A stretch of DNA of 64,000 nt from CAZAQV01 sp964487255 (GTDB lineage: Bacteria; Myxococcota_A; Polyangia; Polyangiales; CAZAQV01), in assembly GCA_964487255.1 (NCBI GenBank), contig CAZAQV010000014.1:119387-183386 (forward strand). Direction: 5' to 3'. Positions 41,618 through 50,629 of this stretch are shown in pieces. The position numbers and the translations under genes are program-made. The number at the start of each line of letters is the position of its first letter. The stretch's first letter is position 1. The notes beneath the pieces were generated by a model. That model had not been told where the DNA came from. It searched no databases and saw only the letters and a list, made by a program, of their open reading frames with translations.

Positions 41618-42619
41618 ATGTTCGCAAAGCCTTACACCGCAAACTTCGCCGCGCTCTCTGCCGCCGTGTGTGTCTGCGTGCTCGCGGGCTGCGACGATGG
41701 GGCAACCTCCGAACCAGGTTCCCTCGAGTTTCTTCTCGAGGCCGAAGATACCGTACGTGAAGGGCTCGAGCCCGGCGAAGGCGTCGAAGACCTGCGCGAC
41801 GGGTGGAGCGTGCGCTGGCAAAACTATCTGATCACCATCGGTCACGTGCAGATTGTCTCCGCAGTCGATAGCACTCGAAGCCTCGACGCTGAAGACCGCT
41901 TCGTCGCGGACCTGACCAAGGTGCCGACCGCCGGCTTGCCACTTTGGAGTTTTGACGAACTTGAGCCGACACGATGGAACGTTTTCTACGAGGTGGGCGA
42001 GCCAGTCCATGGCGCAATGCGTGATGCGAGCGTCGAGCCGGATGACTTCGAAATGGTCGTGGCCGGCGACCTCTCGTATCTCATTCGTGGAACGCTTGCG
42101 CAGACGGGTGGGCAATCGTGCCCGCCCAGCGCCAAGGCCGAGGTCGGCGATAGCGTGCCCAAGGGCGATCAGAATGCGCGACAAGACCCATGCTACGACA
42201 ACCCGAGCATTGAGTTCGAGCTAAGCGCGCAGGCCGGGGCGGCTTTCGGCCCCTGTGAGATCGACGAGCTTCCCGGCGTCGCGGTGCCCTCGGGAGGCTC
42301 GCAGAGTGCAGCGCTGACCATCCACGGAGACCATGTTTTCTTCAATGGCTTTCCGCAGGGTGACGAGGGAGGCATCAGCCGTCGAGCACAATGGCTTGCG
42401 GATGCCGACCTCAACATCGATGGTCGTGTCACAAGAGAGGAGCTGCAGTCCTTGTCCGCCTCGGACATGGCAGCGTTCGACGAGGGCTATCAGTTCGGCG
42501 CGGCGCCCGAAGGCGCGCTCGACTCACTTTGGACCTACGTCGCAGCACAGCTTCGGACCCAAGGTCATTTCCAAGGTGAAGGCGAGTGTCCCATCGATGG
42601 CGTTGGCCACGATCATTGA
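41618..42619 (+). CDS. Lipoprotein of the TonB-receptor locus (2), with EF-hand-like loop
   Basis: 333 aa from ATG 41618, preceded by AAAGGAG (41603-41609). Signal peptide with lipobox VLAGC. Near residues 265-280 there is DADLNIDGRVTREEL, a good match to an EF-hand calcium loop. The C-terminus ends GVGHDH, and three more His lie nearby, which might help metal binding. It belongs with the TonB receptor and first lipoprotein in one transcription unit; metal specificity is not proven. Confidence 0.75.
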   Translation: MFAKPYTANFAALSAAVCVCVLAGCDDGATSEPGSLEFLLEAEDTVREGLEPGEGVEDLRDGWSVRWQNYLITIGHVQIVSAVDSTRSLDAEDRFVADLTKVPTAGLPLWSFDELEPTRWNVFYEVGEPVHGAMRDASVEPDDFEMVVAGDLSYLIRGTLAQTGGQSCPPSAKAEVGDSVPKGDQNARQDPCYDNPSIEFELSAQAGAAFGPCEIDELPGVAVPSGGSQSAALTIHGDHVFFNGFPQGDEGGISRRAQWLADADLNIDGRVTREELQSLSASDMAAFDEGYQFGAAPEGALDSLWTYVAAQLRTQGHFQGEGECPIDGVGHDH

Positions 42620-42625
42620 ATTTAT

Positions 42626-42738
42626 GGTTTCTCGGGCTTCGCACGCTCATCGCGGAACTCCCGGTTCTTCGCGGCTGCGCTTCGAAACCAGCGATGTGCT
42701 GCTAGCACATCGGGTTTCTCGGGCTTCGCACGCTCATC
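42626..42738. repeat. Intergenic repeat element: hairpin copy 2 flanked by a 26-bp direct repeat
   Basis: A 26-bp sequence starting GGTTTCTCGGGCTTCG is found without change at 42626-42651 and 42713-42738. Between them a hairpin (42684-42718) has core GATGTGCT/AGCACATC around GCT and an outer stem GAAACC/GGTTTC. It is the second copy of the hairpin at 35686-35718, with paired substitutions in both stems. It fills the gap between convergent genes. Confidence 0.9.
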
Positions 42739-44581
42739 ATTGAGCAGGCTTGAGTTGGGAGCCGGAGATTTTCCAAACTCGAATGGCGATGCGCGGCTCA
42801 CCTTGTTCGCTGATGCCGCCCCACGGTCCTGCGAGCTCGTGGGTCAGAGGAGCGGAACGCAACGCGGTGGCCATTTGATCGCGGTCGGCGGTGCCGCTTT
42901 CACTGCGTGTGAGGATGAGCTTCACTGCGTCGTGCGCAGCGAGTGCGAAGAGCCCAGGTTCTGTTTCGAAGCGGGCGCGGTATTGCTGGGCGAACGCCGA
43001 GTTTGGATTGTCGGCTGCGCTTACGAGCGCGCCTTGTAAGTAACGTCCGGCGCTACGAAGCACATTGCCATCGTAGGCGATCGAGGGCAAAAGAATGCGC
43101 GTTCTGCCGCCTTGGCCGATGCCGATGCGTGCGAGCGCGGGCGCGATCAGAAGGACGCGAGAGGGCTGCGCCAGGACGGCCAGCGCATCCGGACGCTTGC
43201 CTTGCAGGGCCTTGGTCGCGTCTCCGAAGCTCGTCGCCTCCGGCTCGAAACGAAGTTCGGTCACTTGCTGAACCCCGCGTGCCGCCAAGTTCGCCCTGTA
43301 AGCGGCCACCATGCGGTCACCAAACGCGCTCTTTGGCGCCATGAGCACGACGTCACTTGCTGCCGTTAGACTCGCCGAATCGAGGAGTACCTGAGCTTCT
43401 TGTTCGGTCGAGGGAAGAAGTCGCGAAGCGTACGCGGGGCCCGGGGACATGTTGGGTGACAGCGCAACGAGGGGCACGGCAAGTCGCTCGGACTGACGCG
43501 CGGCCTCTTCGGCCACCTTGGTAGAGAGCGGCCCGACGATTGCGATAACTTTGTGAACGGCAACGAGTTCTTCGACCGCTTCGCGTGCGAGCTTGGGGTC
43601 ACCGGCATCGTCGCGAAAGATGATGCGGGGCGTGGTCGGTGTGGGGGGGCCGTCGCGCGGCAGGCCGGCCGCCAGCACCATCCCGCGCAGTGCATCTTGG
43701 CCCACTTCCCTTGCGCGCCCGGAGAGGGGCAAGATCGCGCCGATGACATACGGGTCTGCGTCGTGGCTCTCTTTGGCGCGCACGACCATCAGTCGCAGGT
43801 CGTCGTCGAGTTCGATGTCTTGTTGCTCCAGCTGCTTGGCGAGCTGACGAACGTCGTTCATGCGCGACTCTTCGTAGGCGAGTTCGATGGCACGCTTGGT
43901 TGCCAAGGGCCAGCCGACACCGTCGCGGGGCAGGGTTTCGATCAACACGTCGAGCTTCTCTTTGGCCAGCGCGTCCTCGATGAGCGCTTGGATAAGTTTG
44001 ATGGCAGGGTCGCGTAGCGACACAGGTGTTGCTGTGCCCAGTAGCCTATCGAGTGCGACCACGGCTTCCGCGGGGTTGCCGAGCGCCTGCTCGGCTTCGG
44101 CCAAGGACCACAGCAGCAGGCCCGTGTCCTGTGGATCGGTGGTTTTACCCACCATGGGTTTGAGTTCGAGCACTGCGATATCGGGCTTGCCAAGCCGCAG
44201 ACTGGCGACGGCATGAATGAGCGTCGCGCGCTCGCGCACCGTGACGTCTTCGTGCGTGCGCTGCGGCGCACTGTGCTCGACAGCGCGGTCGAACTCGTCA
44301 GCACCAAGATAAAGCTGCGCCAGACCCAAATGGGCCACCGGAATCAGCGCATCACCTTCGTAGTTGGCGATGAAATGCGAGTAGTGCGCGCGAGCCTCTT
44401 CAAGGCGTCCAGCTTCATGGTGCGCCTGCGCAACGCGAAGCGCGCGTTCGGCCGCAGGGTTGTCGGTTGTCAGAATGGGAAGCTTGCTGGGCGGCGTGGG
44501 CTCGGGCTTGGAGCTGGGACAAGAGAAGAGGACCGCGGCCAAGGCGATGAACAGTGCGCGCTGTAAGATCTCGAGCTTCAT
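42737..44581 (-). CDS. LpoA-like lipoprotein: TPR plus type I periplasmic-binding fold
   Basis: 614 aa from ATG 44581, which is preceded by GAGGAG. Signal peptide with lipobox-like LFSC. Residues about 50-290 are TPR-like helical repeats; about 300-610 resemble a leucine-binding-type periplasmic binding fold (IGAILPLSGRAREVGQDALRGM, KVIAIVGPLSTKVAEEAARQSE, PLVALSPN). This two-part layout is that of the penicillin-binding-protein activator LpoA; it is also found in related branched-chain amino-acid-binding lipoproteins. A role in peptidoglycan synthesis is inferred. Confidence 0.78.
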   Translation of the reverse strand: MKLEILQRALFIALAAVLFSCPSSKPEPTPPSKLPILTTDNPAAERALRVAQAHHEAGRLEEARAHYSHFIANYEGDALIPVAHLGLAQLYLGADEFDRAVEHSAPQRTHEDVTVRERATLIHAVASLRLGKPDIAVLELKPMVGKTTDPQDTGLLLWSLAEAEQALGNPAEAVVALDRLLGTATPVSLRDPAIKLIQALIEDALAKEKLDVLIETLPRDGVGWPLATKRAIELAYEESRMNDVRQLAKQLEQQDIELDDDLRLMVVRAKESHDADPYVIGAILPLSGRAREVGQDALRGMVLAAGLPRDGPPTPTTPRIIFRDDAGDPKLAREAVEELVAVHKVIAIVGPLSTKVAEEAARQSERLAVPLVALSPNMSPGPAYASRLLPSTEQEAQVLLDSASLTAASDVVLMAPKSAFGDRMVAAYRANLAARGVQQVTELRFEPEATSFGDATKALQGKRPDALAVLAQPSRVLLIAPALARIGIGQGGRTRILLPSIAYDGNVLRSAGRYLQGALVSAADNPNSAFAQQYRARFETEPGLFALAAHDAVKLILTRSESGTADRDQMATALRSAPLTHELAGPWGGISEQGEPRIAIRVWKISGSQLKPAQ

Positions 44582-44663
44582 CAGAAGCTCCTCGCCGACA
44601 AGACTGGGCACCGTGAAGGTCTGGGTAGAAGCGTGCATGTGCGCAGCCACCATGGTTCAAAAA

Positions 44664-45785
44664 CTAGGTGCTCCAAGGCAACTTTTCTCCATCTGGCACG
44701 AGCGAAGCGGCCACCAGCGCCCCAAGGTCCGCGCATCGCGCGCCCGCGGCACAAAGCTGCTTCTTTGATGATGCGCAGGCGGTTGCAATCCAATGACCCT
44801 GTGCGGGGGCTGCGGCTTCTTTGGCGATGTCCGCGGCGGTTTCGGGGTCGGTAACGGGAAGTTGACCGCCGCCGCCGCTGCAGGTGGCATGCTGAAGAGC
44901 ATAGGCAAACTCTTTGGCTTTCTGCTCGGTGAGTTTTTCGATCAACCTTCTTGGCGCTTGGTATATTCCGAGCCCGCGACCCAATCGGCATGGGTCCTTG
45001 AAGTACAATGCAGGCGCGTTGGCGAGTGGGGAGATGCGAGCCGCGTGCGCGTCGAAAAAGGTCATCAGGTCGAGGTGTTGCTGTCGCTTCGGCACGCCCA
45101 CACCCAAAGCTGGGGCCCGCACCAACAGCGCGTGTTGGCAGCCTGGGTCATTGAAGACGATGGTTTCTGCTTTGCCATGCCTTTTCCAGAAACGCCGCGC
45201 GGACTCCACGAAACCAGACAGGTCGCCGGCCTCGAGCAGCGGCAGGCCGCAACAACTGGTCGCGGAGCACGAGCCGCTTGTGCCGGCGAGCAGCGCGTGT
45301 GCGCGGGCGTGCGCACGCGCGTCCTCAAAAGAGGTCGACACGCTTGTGCAGCCGGCAAAGAGTACGTGGCCCTCCGGCCTTTTTGAGGAGGTCGGTTCGA
45401 GCGTGTGGCCCAGCGCGGCCGATTTGCGAACGCGTCTCGCGTGACGGGCGCGAAGTGCGTCGATGCTTGTTGCCAGCGCTGGGTGTAAACCGCCGTCTTG
45501 CCGCGCGATGAGCAATGTTTCGGCCACGTCCGTGCCGTGGTCACACGCTGTCGTGCAGCGCATGCACCCCGTGCAGGCATACGCGGTCTGGCTGTAGCTC
45601 GCGTGCGGGGGGAGCTCCGACCGATTCGAACGGTGCGCGATACTCATCTTGCCCCATGGGGTTGTCGTCTCGCGCCCCTGGGCAGTCGACACTGGGCATG
45701 TGTGCCGGCACAGCTTTGGGCAGTAAGCGCAATACGTGGTGGCTTTGCGGCGGTCGTCGAGCGTGGGAAGGGCGTGCTTGGTCAT
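44664..45785 (-). CDS. (Fe-S)-binding CCG-domain oxidoreductase subunit (GlpC/HdrB-like)
   Basis: 373 aa. Two 4Fe-4S ferredoxin-type motifs lie near the N-terminus (CAYCPKLCRHTCP and CTGCMRCTTACDHG). Two CCG-type regions follow: SCCGLPLL with DPGCQH, and ATCSGGGGQLPVTDP, which keeps one Cys where the standard motif has two. The protein probably passes electrons to or from a partner flavoprotein, as in glycolate, lactate or heterodisulfide oxidoreductases; no partner is adjacent. Confidence 0.82.
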   Translation of the reverse strand: MTKHALPTLDDRRKATTYCAYCPKLCRHTCPVSTAQGRETTTPWGKMSIAHRSNRSELPPHASYSQTAYACTGCMRCTTACDHGTDVAETLLIARQDGGLHPALATSIDALRARHARRVRKSAALGHTLEPTSSKRPEGHVLFAGCTSVSTSFEDARAHARAHALLAGTSGSCSATSCCGLPLLEAGDLSGFVESARRFWKRHGKAETIVFNDPGCQHALLVRAPALGVGVPKRQQHLDLMTFFDAHAARISPLANAPALYFKDPCRLGRGLGIYQAPRRLIEKLTEQKAKEFAYALQHATCSGGGGQLPVTDPETAADIAKEAAAPAQGHWIATACASSKKQLCAAGARCADLGALVAASLVPDGEKLPWST

Positions 45786-45908
45786 GGAAAAACGCTGGGT
45801 TCTGGCCGCAAGGGTAGTGTGCTCAGCTGCTCTGGCAAAGCGTCTTTACAAACTCAGCAGAAAGGCTACGGATCTGTCGCCAGCGGCCGCTGTCGCGGTT
45901 AGAGCGCC

Positions 45909-47420
45909 ATGAGTGACGAGTTCGAGATATTCGTAGAACCCGATGAAGCCGAGACGAGCCTGGTGGAGGCCACGCGCGTCATTGCATTCGCAGGGGCGCG
46001 CGGTGGAATCGGCACGTCGCTCGCTTGCTCGAGCGTTGCGATGTACCTGGGCACGATCGGCCGTCGGGTTTTGGTGGTCGATGCCGATCCGATCGGGCAC
46101 AGCCTGCATTCGCACCTCGGCCAACGCTTCGGGCAGCCGCAGGCCAAACCGCTCGCCGAAGTAGGCGTCGTGCTCCAGACGCTTCGATTTGAAGCCGATT
46201 CACTGACGCCCGTCGAGGGTTGGCTCGATGCCGACGAGCAGGGCGCCTTCGAGTACGTCGTGGTCGATCTCGGACACGCACCGGGACGATGGGCGCTGAG
46301 CGCGTACCTCGATGCCGACCTGTCCATCTTCGTGACGGCACCGGATCGCATCGCAATGGACAACATGGGGCTGTTTCTGCGGCGCGCGTTTGACATGTAC
46401 CTCGAGAAACAGTTGGCGGACGACGGCGCTGACGTGGGCGATTTGCGCGAGGTCGAGGCGCGCATCCGCGAATCCGCTGGCGACGCGAGCGGCGGCATCT
46501 ATCCCGCGCAGTTGTTGCGTCGACTGCAAGCCGAGGGCAGCGAGCTAGCCCCCATCGTCGAGCGTTCGCTGGCTCAGTTCATGTTCTTTTTTATGGTCTC
46601 GCTGGTGCGGCGACGCGAAGATACCGAAATCGGCAACGCCGTTCGTTCGGTGATCTACCGTCGCTTGCGGCTCGCCGCTGAGCCGCTTGGCTTCGTGGAT
46701 CACGACGATGCGGCGGTGGCCGCGATGCGCATCGGTCGGCCGATGTTGATCGAGTCGCCCATGGCGCGCGCCTCGAAGTGTTTCGAGCGATTGACGCGTC
46801 GCATTGTGGGGCTCGTGGAGCGCGATGTCGCGTTTCGCACCCCCCGTCCGATGCCCTTTGAAAGTCACCACGGGGTGCTTGAGGTGGAGCGCGAGGCTTC
46901 AGCAGAGCTGATTCGCCGCTCGGCCAAGCGCTTGCTGAGCGTGTTTGCCGAGGACGCGATTTGGCTTGGCGGTTTGTATGCGGACGAAGACCTCCGCAGG
47001 CTTCGTGCGCAGATCGAAGAGGCGCGCGATACCTTGCTCGACAAGTCGTTGCGGCGCGATTACGAACGCTCGCTCTTTGATGAGCACGGCGTGTACGAAG
47101 AGCCCGGGACCGCGCCAACGCAAAAGCAAAGCTCGATGCCACCACCACCTCTGATTACGCCCGAGACCGAGTTTGGCGGCGCCCTCATTCGAGCCGTGCG
47201 CGAATCTCAGGGCATCACCTTGCGCGATGTCTCCGAGACGACGCGCGTTGCCCTTCGTTATCTGCAAGCCATCGAGGACGAGGACTTTGAGTCGCTTCCT
47301 GCAGCCGTATACGTGCGGGGCTTCGTGAGCGAGTTTGCCAAGTGTCTGCGCCTCGACGGCGCACAAGTCAGCCGCACCTATCTGCAGCGCTACAGCGAGT
47401 TTCAAGAAGGTGGCGCGTGA
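45909..47420 (+). CDS. ParA/MinD-like protein with altered P-loop, fused to a RodZ-type HTH
   Basis: 503 aa. The N-terminal MinD/ParA-like fold reads GARGGIGTSLACS where active members have GKGGVGKTT: both P-loop lysines are absent (codons CGC and ACG near 46000-46017). Walker A' Asp (VDADPIGHS) and a VVVDLGHAPG switch are kept. A middle region (about 340-395, LLDKSLRRDYERSLFDEHG) looks like part of a J domain. The C-terminus (about 415-495) is an HTH_25/RodZ-like helix-turn-helix with GITLRDVSETTRVALRYLQAIEDEDFESLPAAVYVRGFV. The start of maf overlaps its stop. It may be a positioning or scaffold protein that does not cycle ATP. Confidence 0.8.
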   Translation: MSDEFEIFVEPDEAETSLVEATRVIAFAGARGGIGTSLACSSVAMYLGTIGRRVLVVDADPIGHSLHSHLGQRFGQPQAKPLAEVGVVLQTLRFEADSLTPVEGWLDADEQGAFEYVVVDLGHAPGRWALSAYLDADLSIFVTAPDRIAMDNMGLFLRRAFDMYLEKQLADDGADVGDLREVEARIRESAGDASGGIYPAQLLRRLQAEGSELAPIVERSLAQFMFFFMVSLVRRREDTEIGNAVRSVIYRRLRLAAEPLGFVDHDDAAVAAMRIGRPMLIESPMARASKCFERLTRRIVGLVERDVAFRTPRPMPFESHHGVLEVEREASAELIRRSAKRLLSVFAEDAIWLGGLYADEDLRRLRAQIEEARDTLLDKSLRRDYERSLFDEHGVYEEPGTAPTQKQSSMPPPPLITPETEFGGALIRAVRESQGITLRDVSETTRVALRYLQAIEDEDFESLPAAVYVRGFVSEFAKCLRLDGAQVSRTYLQRYSEFQEGGA

Positions 47421-48001
47421 TCATCTTGGCTTCTTCTTCGCCGCGGCGCATGGAGTTACTTCAGCAAGTCGGCATCACGCCCGTGCAGCGCCCGCCCGTC
47501 GTCGACGAGACCCCGCACGAAGGCGAATCGCCTGAAGAGCTTGTGCTTCGCCTGGCGCGGGACAAGGCCATGGACCTTACCCTGCATCCCGGGGAAAAGG
47601 GTGTGATCCTGGCTGCGGACACCATCGTGCTTGCGCCGACTGTTATCGGTGACGCTGAAGTTCTTGGCAAGCCAACGAGTCCCGAGGACAACGTCAGCAT
47701 GCTTGAACGACTCAGTGGCGTGGCGCACAGTGTCTTGACGGGGGTTTGTGTTCGGAACGGTGAGAAGCTTCGCACGCGGTCGGTGCGTACGGACGTCTAT
47801 TTTAGGGCGCTCTCTCGCGACGAAATCATCGCCTACGCCCAATCTGGCGAAGGCAGCGACAAGGCTGGGGGCTACGCGGTACAAGGCATGGCCGCAGCAT
47901 TTGTCGAGCGCATCGACGGCTCCTACACCAACGTGGTCGGACTACCGATTTGCGAAGTGATCGAGGAACTGCGAAACGTGAGCGTGTTCGCATGGCCCTG
48001 A
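47417..48001 (+). CDS. maf: Maf-family nucleoside triphosphate pyrophosphatase
   Basis: 194 aa from GTG 47417, which overlaps the upstream TGA (GTGA). Signature ASSSPRRMELL near the N-terminus, DTIV (AADTIVL) and the motif KAGGYAVQG are present. It hydrolyses dTTP/UTP or modified nucleotides. Its last bases overlap the yggS start by 10. Confidence 0.92.
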   Translation: MIILASSSPRRMELLQQVGITPVQRPPVVDETPHEGESPEELVLRLARDKAMDLTLHPGEKGVILAADTIVLAPTVIGDAEVLGKPTSPEDNVSMLERLSGVAHSVLTGVCVRNGEKLRTRSVRTDVYFRALSRDEIIAYAQSGEGSDKAGGYAVQGMAAAFVERIDGSYTNVVGLPICEVIEELRNVSVFAWP

Positions 48002-48690
48002 CGGGCTCGGGTGGCGTCATCGCTGAGCGCATCAAGCGCGTGCGCATACAGATTCGCGAGGCGTGTCAAAACGCGGGGCGCGACCCTGGCACGGTGCGCC
48101 TGATAGCAGCGTCCAAGGGGCAGCCTGCCGAGGCCATTCGTGCCGCGTACGATTGCGGTCAGCGTGACTTTGGTGAGAACTTCGCCCAAGAACTCAAAGA
48201 CAAAGCTGCTGCGCTCGCCGACCTGACGGACCTGCGTTGGCACTTTATCGGTCGCTTTCAGAGCAATAAGTCCAACCTCTTGGTGCGCACGGGTGCGTGG
48301 GTGCAGAGCGTGAGCGCGGTTTCGCACCTCGAGGCGCTTGCCAAGCGTCACTTGCGTCGACCCGTGCCGTGTATGGTGCAGGTGCGTTTCGACGATGACT
48401 CCGCGCGGGGAGGTGCGGCGCCGAGCGACCTTTCGGCGTTGGTGTACGCGGCTGCGGAGCTCGACGGCGTGGACCTTCGAGGCCTGATGCTGGTGCCGCC
48501 GCAGGAGGACGACCCGAGTGCCACGCTCGCGCATTTTGCACGTTTGCGTGCGCTCGCCGACAAGTACGACTTGCCCGAGCGCAGCATGGGCATGAGCGGC
48601 GACTTTGAGCTTGCCATCGCCGAGAGCTCGACGATGGTCCGTATCGGCACCGCCGTCTTCGGCCCACGACGCAAAGTTTTAGCGAACTAG
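47992..48690 (+). CDS. yggS: YggS/PLPBP-family pyridoxal-phosphate homeostasis protein
   Basis: 232 aa from ATG 47992, inside the end of maf. The PLP Lys lies in AASKGQP, and the motifs FGENFAQELKDK, WHFIGRFQSNK and MGMSGDFELAI are all typical of this alanine-racemase-like fold. It buffers PLP. Its end overlaps the convergent dehydrogenase gene by 12 bp. Confidence 0.93.
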   Translation: MALTGSGGVIAERIKRVRIQIREACQNAGRDPGTVRLIAASKGQPAEAIRAAYDCGQRDFGENFAQELKDKAAALADLTDLRWHFIGRFQSNKSNLLVRTGAWVQSVSAVSHLEALAKRHLRRPVPCMVQVRFDDDSARGGAAPSDLSALVYAAAELDGVDLRGLMLVPPQEDDPSATLAHFARLRALADKYDLPERSMGMSGDFELAIAESSTMVRIGTAVFGPRRKVLAN

Positions 48691-49626
48691 CGGGTGGGCC
48701 GTATGCGTGCTCGAAGGGGTGAGGGGACCCGTGCGCACGCGGTAGGCGAGGTCAATAGACGGTCGCGCGTCTTCAATGCCGCAGCCCTTGCCGGCAAGCG
48801 TCCGCCGATAGACTTCGCTGTGCAGGTCCGTGAAGCCTGTCGAAAACTCCACCTCGTGACCATCATGGGTGAGTGAGCGATAGGCGTAGCCGTTGTTTTG
48901 CAGCACCTCGCTCGGCAGGTCGTCTCCGCGTGTCGACAGAAACCAACGCACGCGTGCGCGTTCGAGCTCGATAAAGCCCGAAGCCCGGTCGTTCTGACGT
49001 TCGTGGACCTCGATACGCTCGGCAGGTCCGAAGATCCACAGTAGTAAATCGAAAAAGTGGATGCCGATGTTGAGGCAGACGCCGCCGGACTTTTCTTCGT
49101 CCGCCTTCCATGAGACGTGGTACCAGCGCCCGCGGCGCGTAATGTACGTGAGCACGACGTCTGCCTTTTCAGCGCGCGATTGCATGTCCTCGCGCATCTT
49201 GCGCAGCGACTCGATGTGACGCAGCTGAAGCACGGTATACACGCGCATCCCGGACTCCTCCTCAAGGTGCGCGAGCTGGTCGAGGTTCCAAGGGTTGATG
49301 ACGAGCGGCTTTTCACAAATGGCATGTGCGCCCACGCGCAGCGCGAGCCGAACGTGAGCGTCGTGTAAGTAGTTGGGCGAGCAGATGCTCATGTAGTCGA
49401 TGCCACCGCCTTCGGAGCGGCGGAGTTTTTCGAGGTGTCGGTCGAAGCGCTCAAATTCCGTAAAAAACGACGCTTCGGGAAAATGTCGGTCGAGGATGCC
49501 GACAGAGTCGAACGGGTCGCAGGCGGCGAGTAGGTTGCCGCCATTGTCCGCGATCGCCTGAAGGTGCCGCGGCGCGACGAAGCCCCCAACCCCGAGCATG
49601 GCAAAGCGAGGTGAGTTTGCCGTCAT
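48679..49626 (-). CDS. Gfo/Idh/MocA-family sugar-nucleotide dehydrogenase (WbpB/WlbA-like)
   Basis: 315 aa from ATG 49626, which overlaps the epimerase stop by 4 bases. NAD-binding GVGGFVAPRHL at the N-terminus, catalytic Lys in CEKPLVINP, and IGIHFFDLLLWIFG in the C-terminal sheet. The pattern fits UDP-GlcNAc-3-uronate-type dehydrogenases of O-antigen pathways (WlbA/WbpB). The coupled epimerase supports a role in making an aminosugar or uronic acid for surface polysaccharide. Confidence 0.8.
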   Translation of the reverse strand: MTANSPRFAMLGVGGFVAPRHLQAIADNGGNLLAACDPFDSVGILDRHFPEASFFTEFERFDRHLEKLRRSEGGGIDYMSICSPNYLHDAHVRLALRVGAHAICEKPLVINPWNLDQLAHLEEESGMRVYTVLQLRHIESLRKMREDMQSRAEKADVVLTYITRRGRWYHVSWKADEEKSGGVCLNIGIHFFDLLLWIFGPAERIEVHERQNDRASGFIELERARVRWFLSTRGDDLPSEVLQNNGYAYRSLTHDGHEVEFSTGFTDLHSEVYRRTLAGKGCGIEDARPSIDLAYRVRTGPLTPSSTHTAHPLVR

Positions 49627-50594
49627 GATGCTTGCCAACCTTCCCATGTAAGCTGCAGGCCCTCATCGAACATGGTTTGAGGCGCATAACCCAGAGCGCT
49701 GCGGGCCGCGTCAATCGAGGCTTTAGAGTGTTTGACGTCGCCCTCTCGTGGTGGTTCGTACAGGGGTTTGAGGTCGAGCTTGGCGGCTGCGATGAGTGCG
49801 CCCGCAAGTTCGTTGATGGTGGTTTGTCCGGTTGCGCCGATGTTGAACGCGCGCCCCGCGACGTTGTCCGTAGATGCGATGGCCGCACGGAGGTTCGCCT
49901 GAACCGCATCGTGCACATAGGTGAAGTCACGGCTTTGCTCGCCGTCGCCAAAAATGATGGGTGATGCGCCTTTGAGCAGCGCATCGATAAAGCGTGGGAT
50001 GACGGCGGCGTAGGGGCCGTTGGGGTCCTGGCGGGGTCCGTACACGTTGAAGTAGCGCAGTCCCACGACACACATATCGTAATTTCTCGTATAGAGCGCC
50101 GCGAGTTCCTCGTCCATCCACTTCGACAGGGCATAGGGCGACAGTGGTGTTCCCTCATCGCCTTCCACTTTGGGTAACTTCTCGCTGTCCCCGTAGACGG
50201 ACGACGACGACGCATAGACGACGCGTGAGATGCCGCTATCACGGGCCGCTGTGAAGATGTTGGTCGTGCCACCGACATTGACCTCAAGCGAGGTTGCCGG
50301 CAGCTTGATGGATCGCGGAACCGAACCGAGCGCGGCTTGGTGGAAAATGACTGCGCAGCCGTCCGCTGCCCTCTGGCACGTTTCGAGGTCTCGGATGTCT
50401 CCGCGGATAACCGTCACTTGCTCAGAGGCATGATGCGCGAGATTTCGTTCGTGACCGGAGACGAAGTTGTCGAGCACCCGGACGTGCGCACCGCCGGCGA
50501 CGAGCGCGTCGACCAGATGTGAGCCGATAAAGCCCGCGCCGCCCGTTACCAGCACGGTTTTACTCTGAAAATCTTTAGCTAAGTCACTGTTCAT
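49623..50594 (-). CDS. NAD-dependent sugar-nucleotide 4-epimerase (WbpP/Gne-like)
   Basis: 323 aa from ATG 50594. SDR-type extended fold: TGGAGFIGSHL, SSSSVYG, the catalytic Tyr/Lys in YALSK, and RYFNVYGPRQDPNGPY. These features fit UDP-GlcNAc/UDP-GalNAc (or uronate) 4-epimerases. It is coupled to the WlbA-like dehydrogenase and is divergent from a nucleotidyltransferase pair. Confidence 0.87.
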   Translation of the reverse strand: MNSDLAKDFQSKTVLVTGGAGFIGSHLVDALVAGGAHVRVLDNFVSGHERNLAHHASEQVTVIRGDIRDLETCQRAADGCAVIFHQAALGSVPRSIKLPATSLEVNVGGTTNIFTAARDSGISRVVYASSSSVYGDSEKLPKVEGDEGTPLSPYALSKWMDEELAALYTRNYDMCVVGLRYFNVYGPRQDPNGPYAAVIPRFIDALLKGASPIIFGDGEQSRDFTYVHDAVQANLRAAIASTDNVAGRAFNIGATGQTTINELAGALIAAAKLDLKPLYEPPREGDVKHSKASIDAARSALGYAPQTMFDEGLQLTWEGWQAS

Positions 50595-50629
50595 GGTTCT
50601 GCGGGCGAGGGTGCTATGCTCGGCGGGTC

